Counted from the first letter of the stretch, positions 45,201 to 53,861 are shown. The stretch: 64,000 nt of DNA from Hoeflea ulvae (GCF_026619435.1 NZ_JAOVZQ010000001.1:2921501-2985500); one strand, 5' to 3'. Numbers and translations are program-made. The notes: a model not told the origin generated them from the letters alone.

Positions 45201-48200
45201 GGCGCCTGCAACAGCGAGGCAAGCACCTGCAGTTCCGGCAGGCGCTCGGGCGCGATGCCGAGACGGTCAACCTCGCGTGCCATCGCCCGGCCGGCGTCGC
45301 GCCTGACCTGATCGAGGGTCCCCATTCCATGACGCTGGGCGATGTCGAGCACCTCGCCGCGCGCGGTTCCGGCGATGGTGACAAAGGCAAAGCGTCTGGT
45401 TTCCCCCGGCTTGAGGGTAAGCCTTGTCTGCAGGCTCATCACCGGGTCGAGCGTGGAGCCCACCGTTCCGCTCAATCCCGCCTCCAGTCCCGCCGGATGA
45501 CGCAGGTTGCCCAGTCGGCCGATGAAGCGCGCCCGGTCAGTTTCATGACCGGTAATGACGATGCCCGGGCCGTCGCTGACCAGCGTGTGCAGCAGAACCG
45601 GCGGCTTCATTTCCGGCCGCCGCGGGCGGCGGGTGAACAACAGGCCGCGCTGCGGGCCGAGATATTCACTCGCGACAAAGAGCTTGCTGAAGGCGGGGTG
45701 ACGCTCATCATCGAGCGGCGGCGCCAGAACCACTTCCGCGTAGCTTGTGAATGCAACCACGCGCGGCCTCTCGGTCTCGTTGGTGACCGATATTTCGCGA
45801 ATATCGGCATCATCAGCGGGCGATACCGATACCTCCACGCGCACGGCAATGCCGTTGGTCCGCTGGAAGAACTCGATCATGTGCTGATGGAAGATGACCG
45901 TCGAGTCCGGGCTGCTCACGCCGGTAGGCAACCGACCTGCCGACCAGAGATCGCCGCTCTCGGTGTCATGGATATAGATCCAGTAGCCGCAGCCGTCACT
46001 GGTGGCATCCGGCCGCCAGCGGGTCAGGCTGGTGTCGGCCAGCCTCAGACCGCCAGCGCCCGACGCCGTGATCCACGACGCCATCCGCCCGTTGCCGAGC
46101 ATTTGCATCTGCGGCACCATGGCCCGGCGGGACGGCACCCAGGAGGGCAGCGCCTGCACCACGTGTTCCTTCGTCGCCGCAAGCCGCTCTTCATCGAGCC
46201 GTCCCTTTTCCACCGGCGCATCCCAGGGCACACGTTCAAGCAGCAGCTGTTCGACCGTCTGCATCCGCCGTCCCGACAATGCCCTGTGCACAAAGACATC
46301 GCCGCAAAGCGCATTGCCGATCGCGGCCATGGTCATGCCGTGATGGTGCGCCATGTAGTTGCCGACAATGCTGAACCGCCGACCCTCCGCCACCCGGCTT
46401 GGCGTATAGTCGATGGCATCGTGGAAACCATAGAGGCCGACGGCGCCGAGGTCCTGCAGTTGCCGCATGTTCTCAACCGCCGCCCCAGGCCAGCAGCACA
46501 GGGCCAGTGCGCTGGCATAGGGCGCGATCACCAAATCATCGGTCAGACCACGGCGCAACCCGAGCCCCGGAACACCAAAGGCGCGATACTGGTAATTGCC
46601 TGCCGAATCCGTGGTGGCGAAAGCCGATTCCGATATCCCCCACGGCACGCCGCGCTCGCGTGAATAGGCGCGCTGGAAGGCCACGGCCGCGATTTCGCTT
46701 TCACCCAGCAGCGTGTCGCGTTGCCCGGGCAGGAATATCGGCGGCATCAGATATTCGAACATCGAGCCGTTCCAGGAGAGCACCGCCGGACGGTTCTTGA
46801 GCCGCGTGACGGGCCGTCCGAGCGCGAACCAGTGTTCGATCGGCACGTCGTGCTTGGCGATGGCGAAATAGCTGGCAAGGCGGGCTTCGGTGGCCAGAAG
46901 ATCATAGTGATTGGCATCAAGTTGGCCGGTGCTGACATTGTAGCCGATCCGGAACAACCGCGCTTCGCCATCGTAGAGGAAGGTGAAGTCCATGCGATAG
47001 GCCATGCCCTCGCAGCGCGAGGCAAGGTCCAGCAGATCGGCGCGAAGCGCCTGCTGCGCTTCAATTCCGCTCTCGATCGCGAGGCGTGCCCGTTCCAGCC
47101 AGTCGCGCTGTGGTTCGCTCAACGATTGGTCCGTGTCGGCTTTTTCAAGAATCAAGAAGGCCCGCTGCCTGTGCTGTGCAAGCTCAGTCATCGGCATCAA
47201 CGGCGACAGTACGGCAAGCAGGTCCCGGCCGACGGTTTCCATGCCGTGCGGGGCCTCTGCCACCGCGGAACACCAGGGCAGGAGCGTTTCAACCTCGCGC
47301 GTCAGTGCCCGGATATGATGGTGGGCGCGCTCAAGCCAGGCATGAACCTCGCCAAGCCGCCTGTCGGTTGCATCAGGCGAAGCAGCAATGCAGTCCGCGA
47401 CCGACTTTGCAAGATCAGGCCAGTGTGTATCGGTCAGCTGCTTGAGAGAGCTGTGCCAGTTCGTGTCCAGACCTCGTGCACGATCCAGCTCGCGCTCAAT
47501 ATCTGCTTCGCACCGGTCGATGGGATTCAGATCGGATGCCGGCAGGGCCCTCACCGCGTCGAAGAGCAGTTCGAATGTGCATTTCAACCCATCCCACACC
47601 ACTGTGTGGACCGCCGGCGCATCTGCCGCTTCGTAACAACCCTTGTGCAACGCGATCAGGCTGACAGCGAGATTGCCGCTGTCGACGGTCGAGACATAGC
47701 GCGGTTCCAGCGGCGCCAGGCTGCGTGTATCAAACCAGTTGAGGATATGGCCGCGATAGGTTTCCAGCCGCTCGGTCGTCGCAAGCGCGTTGCGCACACG
47801 AATCGCGAAATCGGAACTGCCGACGAAACCGAAATCAAGCGCGGCATTTGCCGAGATGAGATAGAGACCGATATTGGTCGGCGAGGTCCGGTGCGCGATT
47901 TCGCTCTTGGGTGTTTCCTGGAAATTGTCCGGCGGCAGCCAGTTGTCCTCCGGGCCTGCAAAAGTCTCGAAAAACAACCAGGTGCGACGGGCGATGTGCC
48001 TGAGAAAGGTACGGTCACGGTCGTCCAGGCTTTCCTGACGCAACATGCGCGGCTTGCCGATCCAGATCGCGATCTCCGGCGCGAGCATCCACAACAGCAG
48101 GATCGGCGCCGCCGGAAGCAGCGCGGATACTTTATAGACTGCCAGATCCACGGCAAGAAACACGGCAAAAGCGGTCGATGGCCACATCATTCGCCAGGTA

Positions 48201-48211
48201 TTGGCCCGCAA
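42281..48211 (-). CDS. Cyclic beta-1,2-glucan synthase-like protein, C-terminal part (frameshifted gene)
   Basis: The 3' part of an 8.45-kb gene running 50732 to 42281, interrupted by a one-base insertion near 48247; the frame is open from a TTG at 48211. It encodes the second membrane block (FAVFLAVDLAVYKVSALLPAAPILLLWML), a glucoamylase-like domain, and a GH94-type glycoside phosphorylase domain with the catalytic-acid motif GTGDWNDGMDRVG near full-length residue 2490. In NdvB/ChvB this half trims and sets the size of the periplasmic glucan ring. The intact protein would have 2,816 residues, about the NdvB length. Its N-terminus is shorter and unlike classical NdvB, so it may be a paralogue. 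Confidence 0.85.
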   Translation of the reverse strand: MRANTWRMMWPSTAFAVFLAVDLAVYKVSALLPAAPILLLWMLAPEIAIWIGKPRMLRQESLDDRDRTFLRHIARRTWLFFETFAGPEDNWLPPDNFQETPKSEIAHRTSPTNIGLYLISANAALDFGFVGSSDFAIRVRNALATTERLETYRGHILNWFDTRSLAPLEPRYVSTVDSGNLAVSLIALHKGCYEAADAPAVHTVVWDGLKCTFELLFDAVRALPASDLNPIDRCEADIERELDRARGLDTNWHSSLKQLTDTHWPDLAKSVADCIAASPDATDRRLGEVHAWLERAHHHIRALTREVETLLPWCSAVAEAPHGMETVGRDLLAVLSPLMPMTELAQHRQRAFLILEKADTDQSLSEPQRDWLERARLAIESGIEAQQALRADLLDLASRCEGMAYRMDFTFLYDGEARLFRIGYNVSTGQLDANHYDLLATEARLASYFAIAKHDVPIEHWFALGRPVTRLKNRPAVLSWNGSMFEYLMPPIFLPGQRDTLLGESEIAAVAFQRAYSRERGVPWGISESAFATTDSAGNYQYRAFGVPGLGLRRGLTDDLVIAPYASALALCCWPGAAVENMRQLQDLGAVGLYGFHDAIDYTPSRVAEGRRFSIVGNYMAHHHGMTMAAIGNALCGDVFVHRALSGRRMQTVEQLLLERVPWDAPVEKGRLDEERLAATKEHVVQALPSWVPSRRAMVPQMQMLGNGRMASWITASGAGGLRLADTSLTRWRPDATSDGCGYWIYIHDTESGDLWSAGRLPTGVSSPDSTVIFHQHMIEFFQRTNGIAVRVEVSVSPADDADIREISVTNETERPRVVAFTSYAEVVLAPPLDDERHPAFSKLFVASEYLGPQRGLLFTRRPRRPEMKPPVLLHTLVSDGPGIVITGHETDRARFIGRLGNLRHPAGLEAGLSGTVGSTLDPVMSLQTRLTLKPGETRRFAFVTIAGTARGEVLDIAQRHGMGTLDQVRRDAGRAMAREVDRLGIAPERLPELQVLASLLQAPHPNFRETPADIGGNDARQPDLWQFGISGDHPILLVRITGETPSQLLELLVKAQSLWRRSAMRCDLVVLRSEPAGYEAPLRERIMAILRDTGTYANLGAAGGIHLLSTASMTPATLGRLTAAAALILNDDEVALATKLDQVLERRAAPAQFMPGDAVSYPEIPQISRPDDLIFDNDIGGFDPESGDYVIHLGAGETTPAPWCNVIANDTFGTIVSEAGLGFTWALNSGENRVTPWTNDPVRDTSGEVLYLRDEQDGAVWTPTPAPLGNDNACQIRHGAGWTQWKRNSCGLEQTVRTFVPTDDPVKIVTVKLVNRTNSVRRITATYYAEWLLGAMASRAKPFTTCVYDTESHAILADNGWNPEFAGRVAFLTASLPAHSVTGSRHDFLGSEGDAADPAGLRHWDLGGRFAPGGDACAAYQVHLDIEPGASSEVSFVLGQGASHAETLELVKKWRVPEQASEAFADVEALWDKRLNAVQVNTPDAAFDLMVNRWLLYQTIASRLLARAGFYQAGGAFGYRDQLQDVLAVLVSEPERARAQILHAAAHQFEDGDAQHWWHPPLGRGVRTHCSDDFIWLAFVTARYIEVTGDDAILSEAVPFLRAEPLKPDEQDRYALFDAGETATLLEHCKRALDRMRRTGSHGLPLIGTGDWNDGMDRVGDEGRGESVWLAWFQIAAIKRFVPLLEQHGDQRHAAELNAYADGLAKAVEASAWDGNWYVRAFDDEGIPWGSHENDECQIDSIAQSWSVISGAASKDRARTAMASARSRLLHQDLRLVQLLDPPFHVTPRDPGYIRAYPPGIRENGGQYTHSAAWFGHALAGLGDGDGAWQVFDIINPVRRTQSKSGALHYEREPYVLPGDVYGPGQNLGLGGWSWYTGAAGWSWQLGVEAILGLRITKARLAIDPCLPHGWGGFSATIRTEKGAIEVTVEDPDRLGQGALELFVDGRLRKSRAPIPFPGAGKIRKVRAILRTAVS

Positions 48212-50732
48212 ACTTCCATTGCCGAGAAGAGACCTTGCATGCGCAGCCGAGACGCCACTCCAGCAAGTGGCGGCGTTTCACAATCAGCCGCCAGAGTGTC
48301 CGCCCGATCGCATCGAGCGAAGTCAGCGTGTCGCTGACCAGAAAGACGATTGCGAGAAACCAGCGGCCGAAGCGTTCACCGAACCGGAAGGCGAGATCGC
48401 CCAGAATTCCCCGCCGCGGGTCCCCCATGATGATCGACGGTACCTGGCCGATGAGATAGGCGCCCGGCGCAAGTGTCGCCAGCGCCGTCCACAGCCAGGC
48501 ACTGCCCGGCAGCAGCAACCAGCCGGCAATGAAGAAAACAAACAGCGCCGGCGGCACCAGGCTGCGGCGAAGATTGTCGATGATCTTCCAGCGGTCGAGA
48601 CGGGAGAGGACATTGGCACCCCTCCGTCCATCCGCACCCGGCACCTTGCGCCCGAGCCAGGGCAAAAGCTGCCAGTCGCCACGGATCCAGCGATGCTGGC
48701 GCACAGCATACTCGGTATAGGTCGCCGGAAATTCCTCATAGAGGACGATGTTGGTGGCCAGTGCCGAACGGCCATACAGCCCTTCGAAGAGATCGTGACT
48801 GAGCACCGCGTTTTCCGGCACGCGGCCGGCAAGGCTTTTTCTGAACGCCCCGACATCATATATGCCCTTGCCGACGAAGATCCCGGTGCCGAAAAGATCC
48901 TGATAGACGTCCGAAACGGCCCGTGAATAGATGTCGATTGCCGTGTCACCGGCAAAAAGACGGCAGAACAGCGTCGCCGGTCCCTTGATCGGCAGGATCT
49001 CGATTCTCGGCTGCACAATGGCGTGCCCGGAGACAACCTTGCCCGTATGGGGATCGATCACGGCCTGGTTCAGCGGATGCGCGAGCGTGCCGATCAGCCT
49101 GGCTGCGGAGCCCGGAGGCAGGGTGGTGTCCGCATCGAGCGTGATCACGAAACGCGTGTCTTGCAGCCGGCTGATCTCACCTTCCTGGCATTCGAACGCA
49201 TCGGCCTTCCCGTCGAGAAGGAAGGCATTGAACTGCTCCAGCTTGCCGCGCTTTCGCTCCCATCCCATCCAGCATTTTTCCGACGGATTGAACTGGCGGG
49301 ACCGGTGCAGCAGGAAGAATGGATCGCCACTTTCATCAGCGTAGCGCCCATTCAGCGTTCGGATCGCGTCGATCAACGCCGTTCGGATGGTTTCGTCCTG
49401 CGGCAGGTGCTCGCTCGGCGCGTCGGCATAATCGGACAGCAGCACAAAGTGCAGTTGCGGATCGCGGTTTGAAAGATACCGGATTTCGAGCTGCTCGACG
49501 ATATCGGGAATCTCTTCCGCCCGCCCGATGATCACCGGCACCACCACACAGGTCAGACAATTTTCGGGGATTTCCTTGCTGAAATCCATCATCGGCAAAA
49601 GCCGAGGCTGGGTGATGCGGGTAATGAGCCAGTGCAGGACTGTCACGCTGAGCAATGTTGCCGGCAGCAACGACAACAGCACGCCGCCCGCGAGCGCCGG
49701 CAGACCGCCATCCGGGCCGGCGATGAGCAGCACAGGCCACACCAATGCCAGCAGCACGAAGATCACAAGTGCGGTCGCGTAGATTGTGCCGGCATGGCGC
49801 AAGGCAAAACGGCGCAAGGATTCACCTGAGGGAACCCGATAACCGAGCTTGCGTTCGAGCTCCGGACGGCCGTCATCGATCAGCCAGTACCCGACATGGC
49901 TGCGGCGCAGATCATCAGCCGCTGCGCGCGCAAGTTCCAGTGCAGCCTCGATCACCGCGATCTCGTCCATGCCCGAACCGGTACCGAGCATTTCGACAGC
50001 CTGCCGGTAGCGGTCGCGCGTCTCGAAATCCATGCCTGCATAGACAGTGGCGGGATCGGAGCGCAACAGCGCCTCCGACATGCTGGCCTGATCGACAACA
50101 TCGCGCCATTCGATCCCGCGCACCGCGATGATCGCGGTGATCGCCTGAGAAACGCAGCTGGCCGGGTCCGGCGGTAGGTTTTCGACAGCGAAACCGCTCA
50201 ATTCGAATGGCGCTTCGAGGTTCTCGTCAAGTGCGGTGAAACCGTGCGCCAGGATCTCCAGACCGGCAATGCGCAACATCGAGGGCAGTGCCCAGAGTTC
50301 GGCTGTCGTCAGCGGAACGGTTTTCTGGTAGGCGCAGAGAAATTCGACAAGGCTTGTCACGGAGAGCTGAAACCGCGTGGCTGTCAGGATCGCATAGGCA
50401 ATTCCAAAAATGCGCGGAAGTGCGGATCCACCATCCGCCATGACATGCAGCCGGTTGTAAAAGGCCGCGGGCATATCGTGATCGAGTTCACGAATGGCGC
50501 GTGAGACCTGGTAGTCATTGTCAAGCAGCCAGTCCGCGGCACGGGCTTGGTCGGGCCTGGGGTCATCCGCGCAGAAACGCCTTACCTTTTCCAGCCAGTC
50601 CGGAAGCGCGCCAACCTTCTGCAGCAGATCGAGCGCTGCCGCTGGCGGCGGCCCATAGCGGGTGGATTGGGCCAGAGCGCGGGCCGCAAGAACCACGGTG
50701 TCGGATTCGGTGTGTGGGGCTTCGGGTTTCAT
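48132..50732 (-). CDS. Cyclic beta-1,2-glucan synthase-like protein, N-terminal part (frameshifted gene)
   Basis: The 5' part of the giant synthase gene. After about 300 cytoplasmic residues come membrane helices (YATALVIFVLLALVWPVLLIAG, LLSLLPATLLSVTVLHW), then a GT84-type glycosyltransferase domain with the DxD motif LDADTTLPPG near residue 532 and R-Q-H-R-W at about 680, and further helices (LFVFFIAGWLLLPGSAWLW). It is genuine to about residue 828; beyond that the frame is shifted. Removing one G at 48247-48248 gives EWRLAAHARSLL and leads into the second part. The start ATG overlaps the upstream universal stress gene by four bases. Confidence 0.85.
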   Translation of the reverse strand: MKPEAPHTESDTVVLAARALAQSTRYGPPPAAALDLLQKVGALPDWLEKVRRFCADDPRPDQARAADWLLDNDYQVSRAIRELDHDMPAAFYNRLHVMADGGSALPRIFGIAYAILTATRFQLSVTSLVEFLCAYQKTVPLTTAELWALPSMLRIAGLEILAHGFTALDENLEAPFELSGFAVENLPPDPASCVSQAITAIIAVRGIEWRDVVDQASMSEALLRSDPATVYAGMDFETRDRYRQAVEMLGTGSGMDEIAVIEAALELARAAADDLRRSHVGYWLIDDGRPELERKLGYRVPSGESLRRFALRHAGTIYATALVIFVLLALVWPVLLIAGPDGGLPALAGGVLLSLLPATLLSVTVLHWLITRITQPRLLPMMDFSKEIPENCLTCVVVPVIIGRAEEIPDIVEQLEIRYLSNRDPQLHFVLLSDYADAPSEHLPQDETIRTALIDAIRTLNGRYADESGDPFFLLHRSRQFNPSEKCWMGWERKRGKLEQFNAFLLDGKADAFECQEGEISRLQDTRFVITLDADTTLPPGSAARLIGTLAHPLNQAVIDPHTGKVVSGHAIVQPRIEILPIKGPATLFCRLFAGDTAIDIYSRAVSDVYQDLFGTGIFVGKGIYDVGAFRKSLAGRVPENAVLSHDLFEGLYGRSALATNIVLYEEFPATYTEYAVRQHRWIRGDWQLLPWLGRKVPGADGRRGANVLSRLDRWKIIDNLRRSLVPPALFVFFIAGWLLLPGSAWLWTALATLAPGAYLIGQVPSIIMGDPRRGILGDLAFRFGERFGRWFLAIVFLVSDTLTSLDAIGRTLWRLIVKRRHLLEWRLGCACKVSSRQWKFAGQYLANDVAIDRFCRVSCRGSGSL

Positions 50733-51721
50733 TGCGCCAGCGTTCCCGGACTACGGATGCCTTTCGATCGGGCTTGCGCGAAGGCATGTGTTTCAGCGGC
50801 ATTTCCGGAAAACCGGATGACCATGGTCGGAATGTCGGAGTTTTTGATCAGGTAGTTGGCGACATCCCCGAACGGCACATCGTCAAAACCGCTATGGCCA
50901 TGGGAGGCCAGAACCAGAAGGTCTGTCCCCTGCTCCACGACTGCAGCAGCCAGTTGACGGCGGACATCACCGCCGCAGAGCACCAGGCTCCTGACACGCA
51001 CGCCGTCCGCGCAAATGCGTTCACACAAATGCTCAAGATATTTCCTGGCGACACGTTCATTGCGCGCGTTGAACCGGGAAATCAGCTCCTTGTCACTGGG
51101 CTCGCCAGGCCCGGCATCGGTGAGAACCGGCTCGGGCACCGCATGAACCAGCACGATCTCGGCATTTTCCGACCGGGCGATCTTTTCGACCAGCGGCAGG
51201 ATGCGCTCCGATCGCCGTGAGCAATCCAGCGGCACCAGGATCCGGGAGAAATCTGGTCGTGACTCGACCCCGAACGGCACCAGGAAAAGCGAATTGCTGC
51301 CGCTCTCGAGCATCTCCCGCGCCGTCTGGCCAAGACGCGCGCCGGCTTCGTCCTGCTGGCGTCCGAGCACAGCAATATCCTGCGCCCGGCTCGCCATCAC
51401 CTTGCCGATCTGTTCGGTGCAGTTTCCTTCGAGCAGGTGTGTTGCAAGCGCTTCCTTACCGTCCGCGTGCTCGGAGGCGAACCGCTCCATATGCGCCTTG
51501 GCCTCACGGCGCATGATCTCCCACTCGACCGGATCGATCGGGGCCCCGTTCGCGGCGTGGCGCTGCGCCTTGATGACGTGGACAAAGGCGAGGTCCGCAT
51601 TGAGCGCCCTGGCGATCGTCTTGGCAGGCGAAATGATTCCCTGCGTTTCCTTCGCAAGATCAATGCACACCAGGACGCGCGGCGTCTCGCATCCATTGGC
51701 GGCTGAGGAATTGTGCTGCAT
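50729..51721 (-). CDS. Universal stress protein, two Usp domains
   Basis: A 330-residue protein with two UspA folds: about residues 15-155 (RVLVCIDLAKETQGIISPAKTIA) and 160-315 (RILVPLDCSRRSERILPLVEKIA). The second ends LASHGHSGFDDVPFGDVANYL...TMVIRF, where the usual G-S/T after the glycine loop is G-D, so nucleotide binding may be altered. ATG 51721 is preceded by AAGGAGA. Its stop overlaps the start of the glucan-synthase gene (ATGA), indicating a common message. An FNR/FixK-like site lies 168 bases upstream of the start. Confidence 0.9.
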   Translation of the reverse strand: MQHNSSAANGCETPRVLVCIDLAKETQGIISPAKTIARALNADLAFVHVIKAQRHAANGAPIDPVEWEIMRREAKAHMERFASEHADGKEALATHLLEGNCTEQIGKVMASRAQDIAVLGRQQDEAGARLGQTAREMLESGSNSLFLVPFGVESRPDFSRILVPLDCSRRSERILPLVEKIARSENAEIVLVHAVPEPVLTDAGPGEPSDKELISRFNARNERVARKYLEHLCERICADGVRVRSLVLCGGDVRRQLAAAVVEQGTDLLVLASHGHSGFDDVPFGDVANYLIKNSDIPTMVIRFSGNAAETHAFAQARSKGIRSPGTLAQ

Positions 51722-52057
51722 GATCCGGTCTCCTTGAAAACGTAAACGTTCAGGAACAGCAGCCGCGCGCGGCTGCTTGCAGGCAGAATTGACCCTGCAG
51801 AGTATCTGTCGGCGGACTTTTTGGCGGCATTCCGGCAATCGGCAAATCACTCGTGACTTGACCCTATCGGCTGCGATCGCCGATCGCTTTGACCTTCATC
51901 AATTACGGGTCCGCTTGCCGCCGGTCCCGCACGTCAAACAATGGCAGCACTGATGTGCCCCGATTGTCGCAGCATCAGATTTCGGTCGGCCCGATGCGAG
52001 GGGCGCTGATCGCCCTTGACGGCAGGCCCTGACGGTCTTGACTGTTTTCAAAGCAGG
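51722..52057. other. Intergenic region between the two usp genes
   Basis: About 335 bases without a gene. It contains the promoter of the usp-glucan synthase operon, with the FNR-like site at 51889-51902. No terminator with a T tract was seen for the upstream usp gene. Confidence 0.5.
51889..51902. promoter_or_regulatory. FNR/FixK-like site upstream of the usp-glucan synthase operon
   Basis: TTGAC-CTTC-ATCAA, one mismatch from the TTGAT-N4-ATCAA consensus recognised by FNR, FnrN and FixK. A class II promoter with the site centred at about -41 would start transcription near 51854. Confidence 0.65.
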
Positions 52058-52465
52058 TCAGCGCATCACATGCACCGAACATTGCGCATGGCGCACCACC
52101 CGCGCCGCCGTGCTGCCCAGGAGATAATCCTGCAGGCCCGGGCGATGCGAGGCGATGATGATGCAGTCGACCGCATTGGCCTTGGCCCACTGGACAATCG
52201 TGCGCCCGGCGTGCCCCTCGACCAGCACTCCCTTCGCGTTCTTGAGCCGCGCTGTTAGACCATTGAGCCGGTTGTGCATGGCCTCCATCACGCCGGTCTC
52301 ATGGCCTTCCGGCAAATAGGCGACCACATAGTTGGGAACCGATTCCTTGACATGCAGGATCGTCACACGCCCGTCCCCGGCGGCCAGAACCTCGGCTGCC
52401 TGCAATGATTGTTCCGGATCATGCTCGTCATCGAGCGCCACAGCCACCAGGATATGCTTGTACAT
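52058..52465 (-). CDS. Universal stress protein (single domain)
   Basis: A 135-residue UspA-fold protein (MYKHILVAVALDDEHDPEQSLQAAEVLA... C-terminus ARVVRHAQCSVHVMR). The C-terminal glycine loop, ASHRPGLQDYLLGSTAARVV, matches the ATP-binding type only loosely. ATG 52465 is fixed by GGAGGT seven bases upstream; the longer open frame to 52603 is rejected. Two FNR/FixK-like sites precede it, so it is probably induced at low oxygen. Confidence 0.9.
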   Translation of the reverse strand: MYKHILVAVALDDEHDPEQSLQAAEVLAAGDGRVTILHVKESVPNYVVAYLPEGHETGVMEAMHNRLNGLTARLKNAKGVLVEGHAGRTIVQWAKANAVDCIIIASHRPGLQDYLLGSTAARVVRHAQCSVHVMR

Positions 52466-52519
52466 GGTCACCTCCAGTTTTGATCTTTTCATCCTATGCC
52501 AGAGCAATCCGAGGTCGCA

Positions 52520-52533
52520 TTGATCGAGATCAC
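52520..52533. promoter_or_regulatory. FNR/FixK-like site (proximal)
   Basis: TTGAT-CGAG-ATCAC, one mismatch from the consensus, 54 bases before the start codon of the single-domain usp gene. Confidence 0.6.
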
Positions 52534-52577
52534 GGATCTGTCCATCGTCAGGCAACAGGCGGCGGGAGGAGACGTCA

Positions 52578-52591
52578 TTGATCCACATCAA
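52578..52591. promoter_or_regulatory. FNR/FixK-like site (distal), perfect consensus
   Basis: TTGAT-CCAC-ATCAA, an exact match to the anaerobox consensus, 113 bases before the single-domain usp gene and 45 bases beyond the proximal site. Confidence 0.8.
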
Positions 52592-52663
52592 CGAAACCGG
52601 CATGAGCCCGATTCGGCCGATGGACCGTGCCCCTTGAGGGGAATTTTCTGTTCGAAAAGGGGG

Positions 52664-52740
<77 letters not shown>

Positions 52741-52820
52741 ATGCCTGCGGTGTGACCCGGATACACCGGAACGTTATACCCCGCAACCTTTAATCGTCGC
52801 GCAGGCTGTGTTTATGCAAA

Positions 52821-53279
52821 TCAGTTGGAAATCGCCCGGTGCCGCGCCTTGTCGCCCACCGATATGCCGCGATTGCTGGTTGTGCCGGCATTCAATTCAA
52901 GCACATAGCGTACCGGGCCGGGCGAGGAGATGATGGCTTCGGAAAAGGGAACCGTGTCGGCGGCAATGCCGGTGATGGTACCCAACTCGTCGAGAAACAG
53001 CATGTCCAGCGCCAGCGGTGTGTTCTTCATCCACATCATCACCGCGCGGGTCTGATCGAAGCGGAACAGCATGCCGCGATCCGCCGCCATGCTTTCGCGG
53101 TACATCAGGCCGACCGCGCGCTCTTGCGGCGTCAGCGCCAGTTCCACCGAAAACGATACGGGCCCTTCCCCGGTCTCGATGACAAGAGGCTCTGCATCAA
53201 CGACATTGGTCGCAGCAACAGCTGCGGCGCTGACCATCAGGGTGAAAAGCAGGGCAAAAAGGGTGCGGAGGCTGCGCAT
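52821..53279 (-). CDS. DUF192 family exported protein
   Basis: A 152-residue protein with a signal peptide (MRSLRTLFALLFTLMVSAAAVA) and a DUF192 domain (PF02643), recognised by QERAVGLMYRESMAADRGMLFRF and MWMKNTPLALDMLFLDELGTI. The family is exported and of unknown function. The gene starts six bases after the cold-shock gene stop and is co-transcribed with it; tRNA-Pro lies downstream. Confidence 0.92.
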   Translation of the reverse strand: MRSLRTLFALLFTLMVSAAAVAATNVVDAEPLVIETGEGPVSFSVELALTPQERAVGLMYRESMAADRGMLFRFDQTRAVMMWMKNTPLALDMLFLDELGTITGIAADTVPFSEAIISSPGPVRYVLELNAGTTSNRGISVGDKARHRAISN

Positions 53280-53285
53280 GGCGGC

Positions 53286-53861
53286 TCAGTGCGAATTCGG
53301 GATCGGCGAATCGATATCGGGATGGATCTCGGCAGCCATCAGGCCTTTTTCGCCGTCTCCAAAACGGACCAGAACCACCTGCCCGGGCCGAAGCTCGGCC
53401 AGTCCGTACCGGCGCAGCGTCTCCATGTGGATGAAGATATCCTCGGTGCCCTCGCCCCGGGTCAGGAAGCCAAATCCCTTGGTGCGATTGAACCATTTGA
53501 CGATGGCGCGCTCCAGACCGCTTGAGGGCGTGACCTGAACATGGGTGCGCACCGGCGGCAATTGCGACGGGTGAACGGCGGTGGATGTGTCCATGGAGAT
53601 GATCCGGAACGCCTGATAACCGCGTTCGCGTTTCTGGATCTCGCACACGATGCGGGTTCCCTCAAGCACGGTCTGATAGCCATCGCGGCGCAGACAGGTG
53701 ACATGCAGCAACACGTCTTCCATGCCGTTGTCAGGGACAATGAAACCGAATCCCTTGGCGACGTCGAACCATTTGATGGTCCCGGTAATCTCGATAAGAT
53801 CCACCGCGTCGGCGTGGGCTTCCGCTTCCGCCTGATTCTTGTCTGAGGACCTTTCCCCCAT
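53286..53861 (-). CDS. Two-domain cold-shock protein
   Basis: A 191-residue nucleic-acid-binding protein with two cold-shock domains: residues about 24-90 (RNP1 KGFGFIVPD at 36-44, RNP2 DVLLHV at 49-54) and 118-182 (RNP1 KGFGFLTRG at 128-136, RNP2 DIFIHM at 141-146). This double form is typical of Rhizobiales and differs from the 70-residue CspA. ATG 53861 follows GGAGAGG; the frame upstream to 53954 is open but lacks support. RNA chaperone role by family knowledge. Confidence 0.92.
   Translation of the reverse strand: MGERSSDKNQAEAEAHADAVDLIEITGTIKWFDVAKGFGFIVPDNGMEDVLLHVTCLRRDGYQTVLEGTRIVCEIQKRERGYQAFRIISMDTSTAVHPSQLPPVRTHVQVTPSSGLERAIVKWFNRTKGFGFLTRGEGTEDIFIHMETLRRYGLAELRPGQVVLVRFGDGEKGLMAAEIHPDIDSPIPNSH

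Noticed and set aside
44357..46663. A 768-residue plus-strand open frame
   Set aside because: Fully antisense to the glucan-synthase gene in high-GC DNA; composition (many Arg, His, Gln) is typical of a shadow frame and there is no ribosome site.
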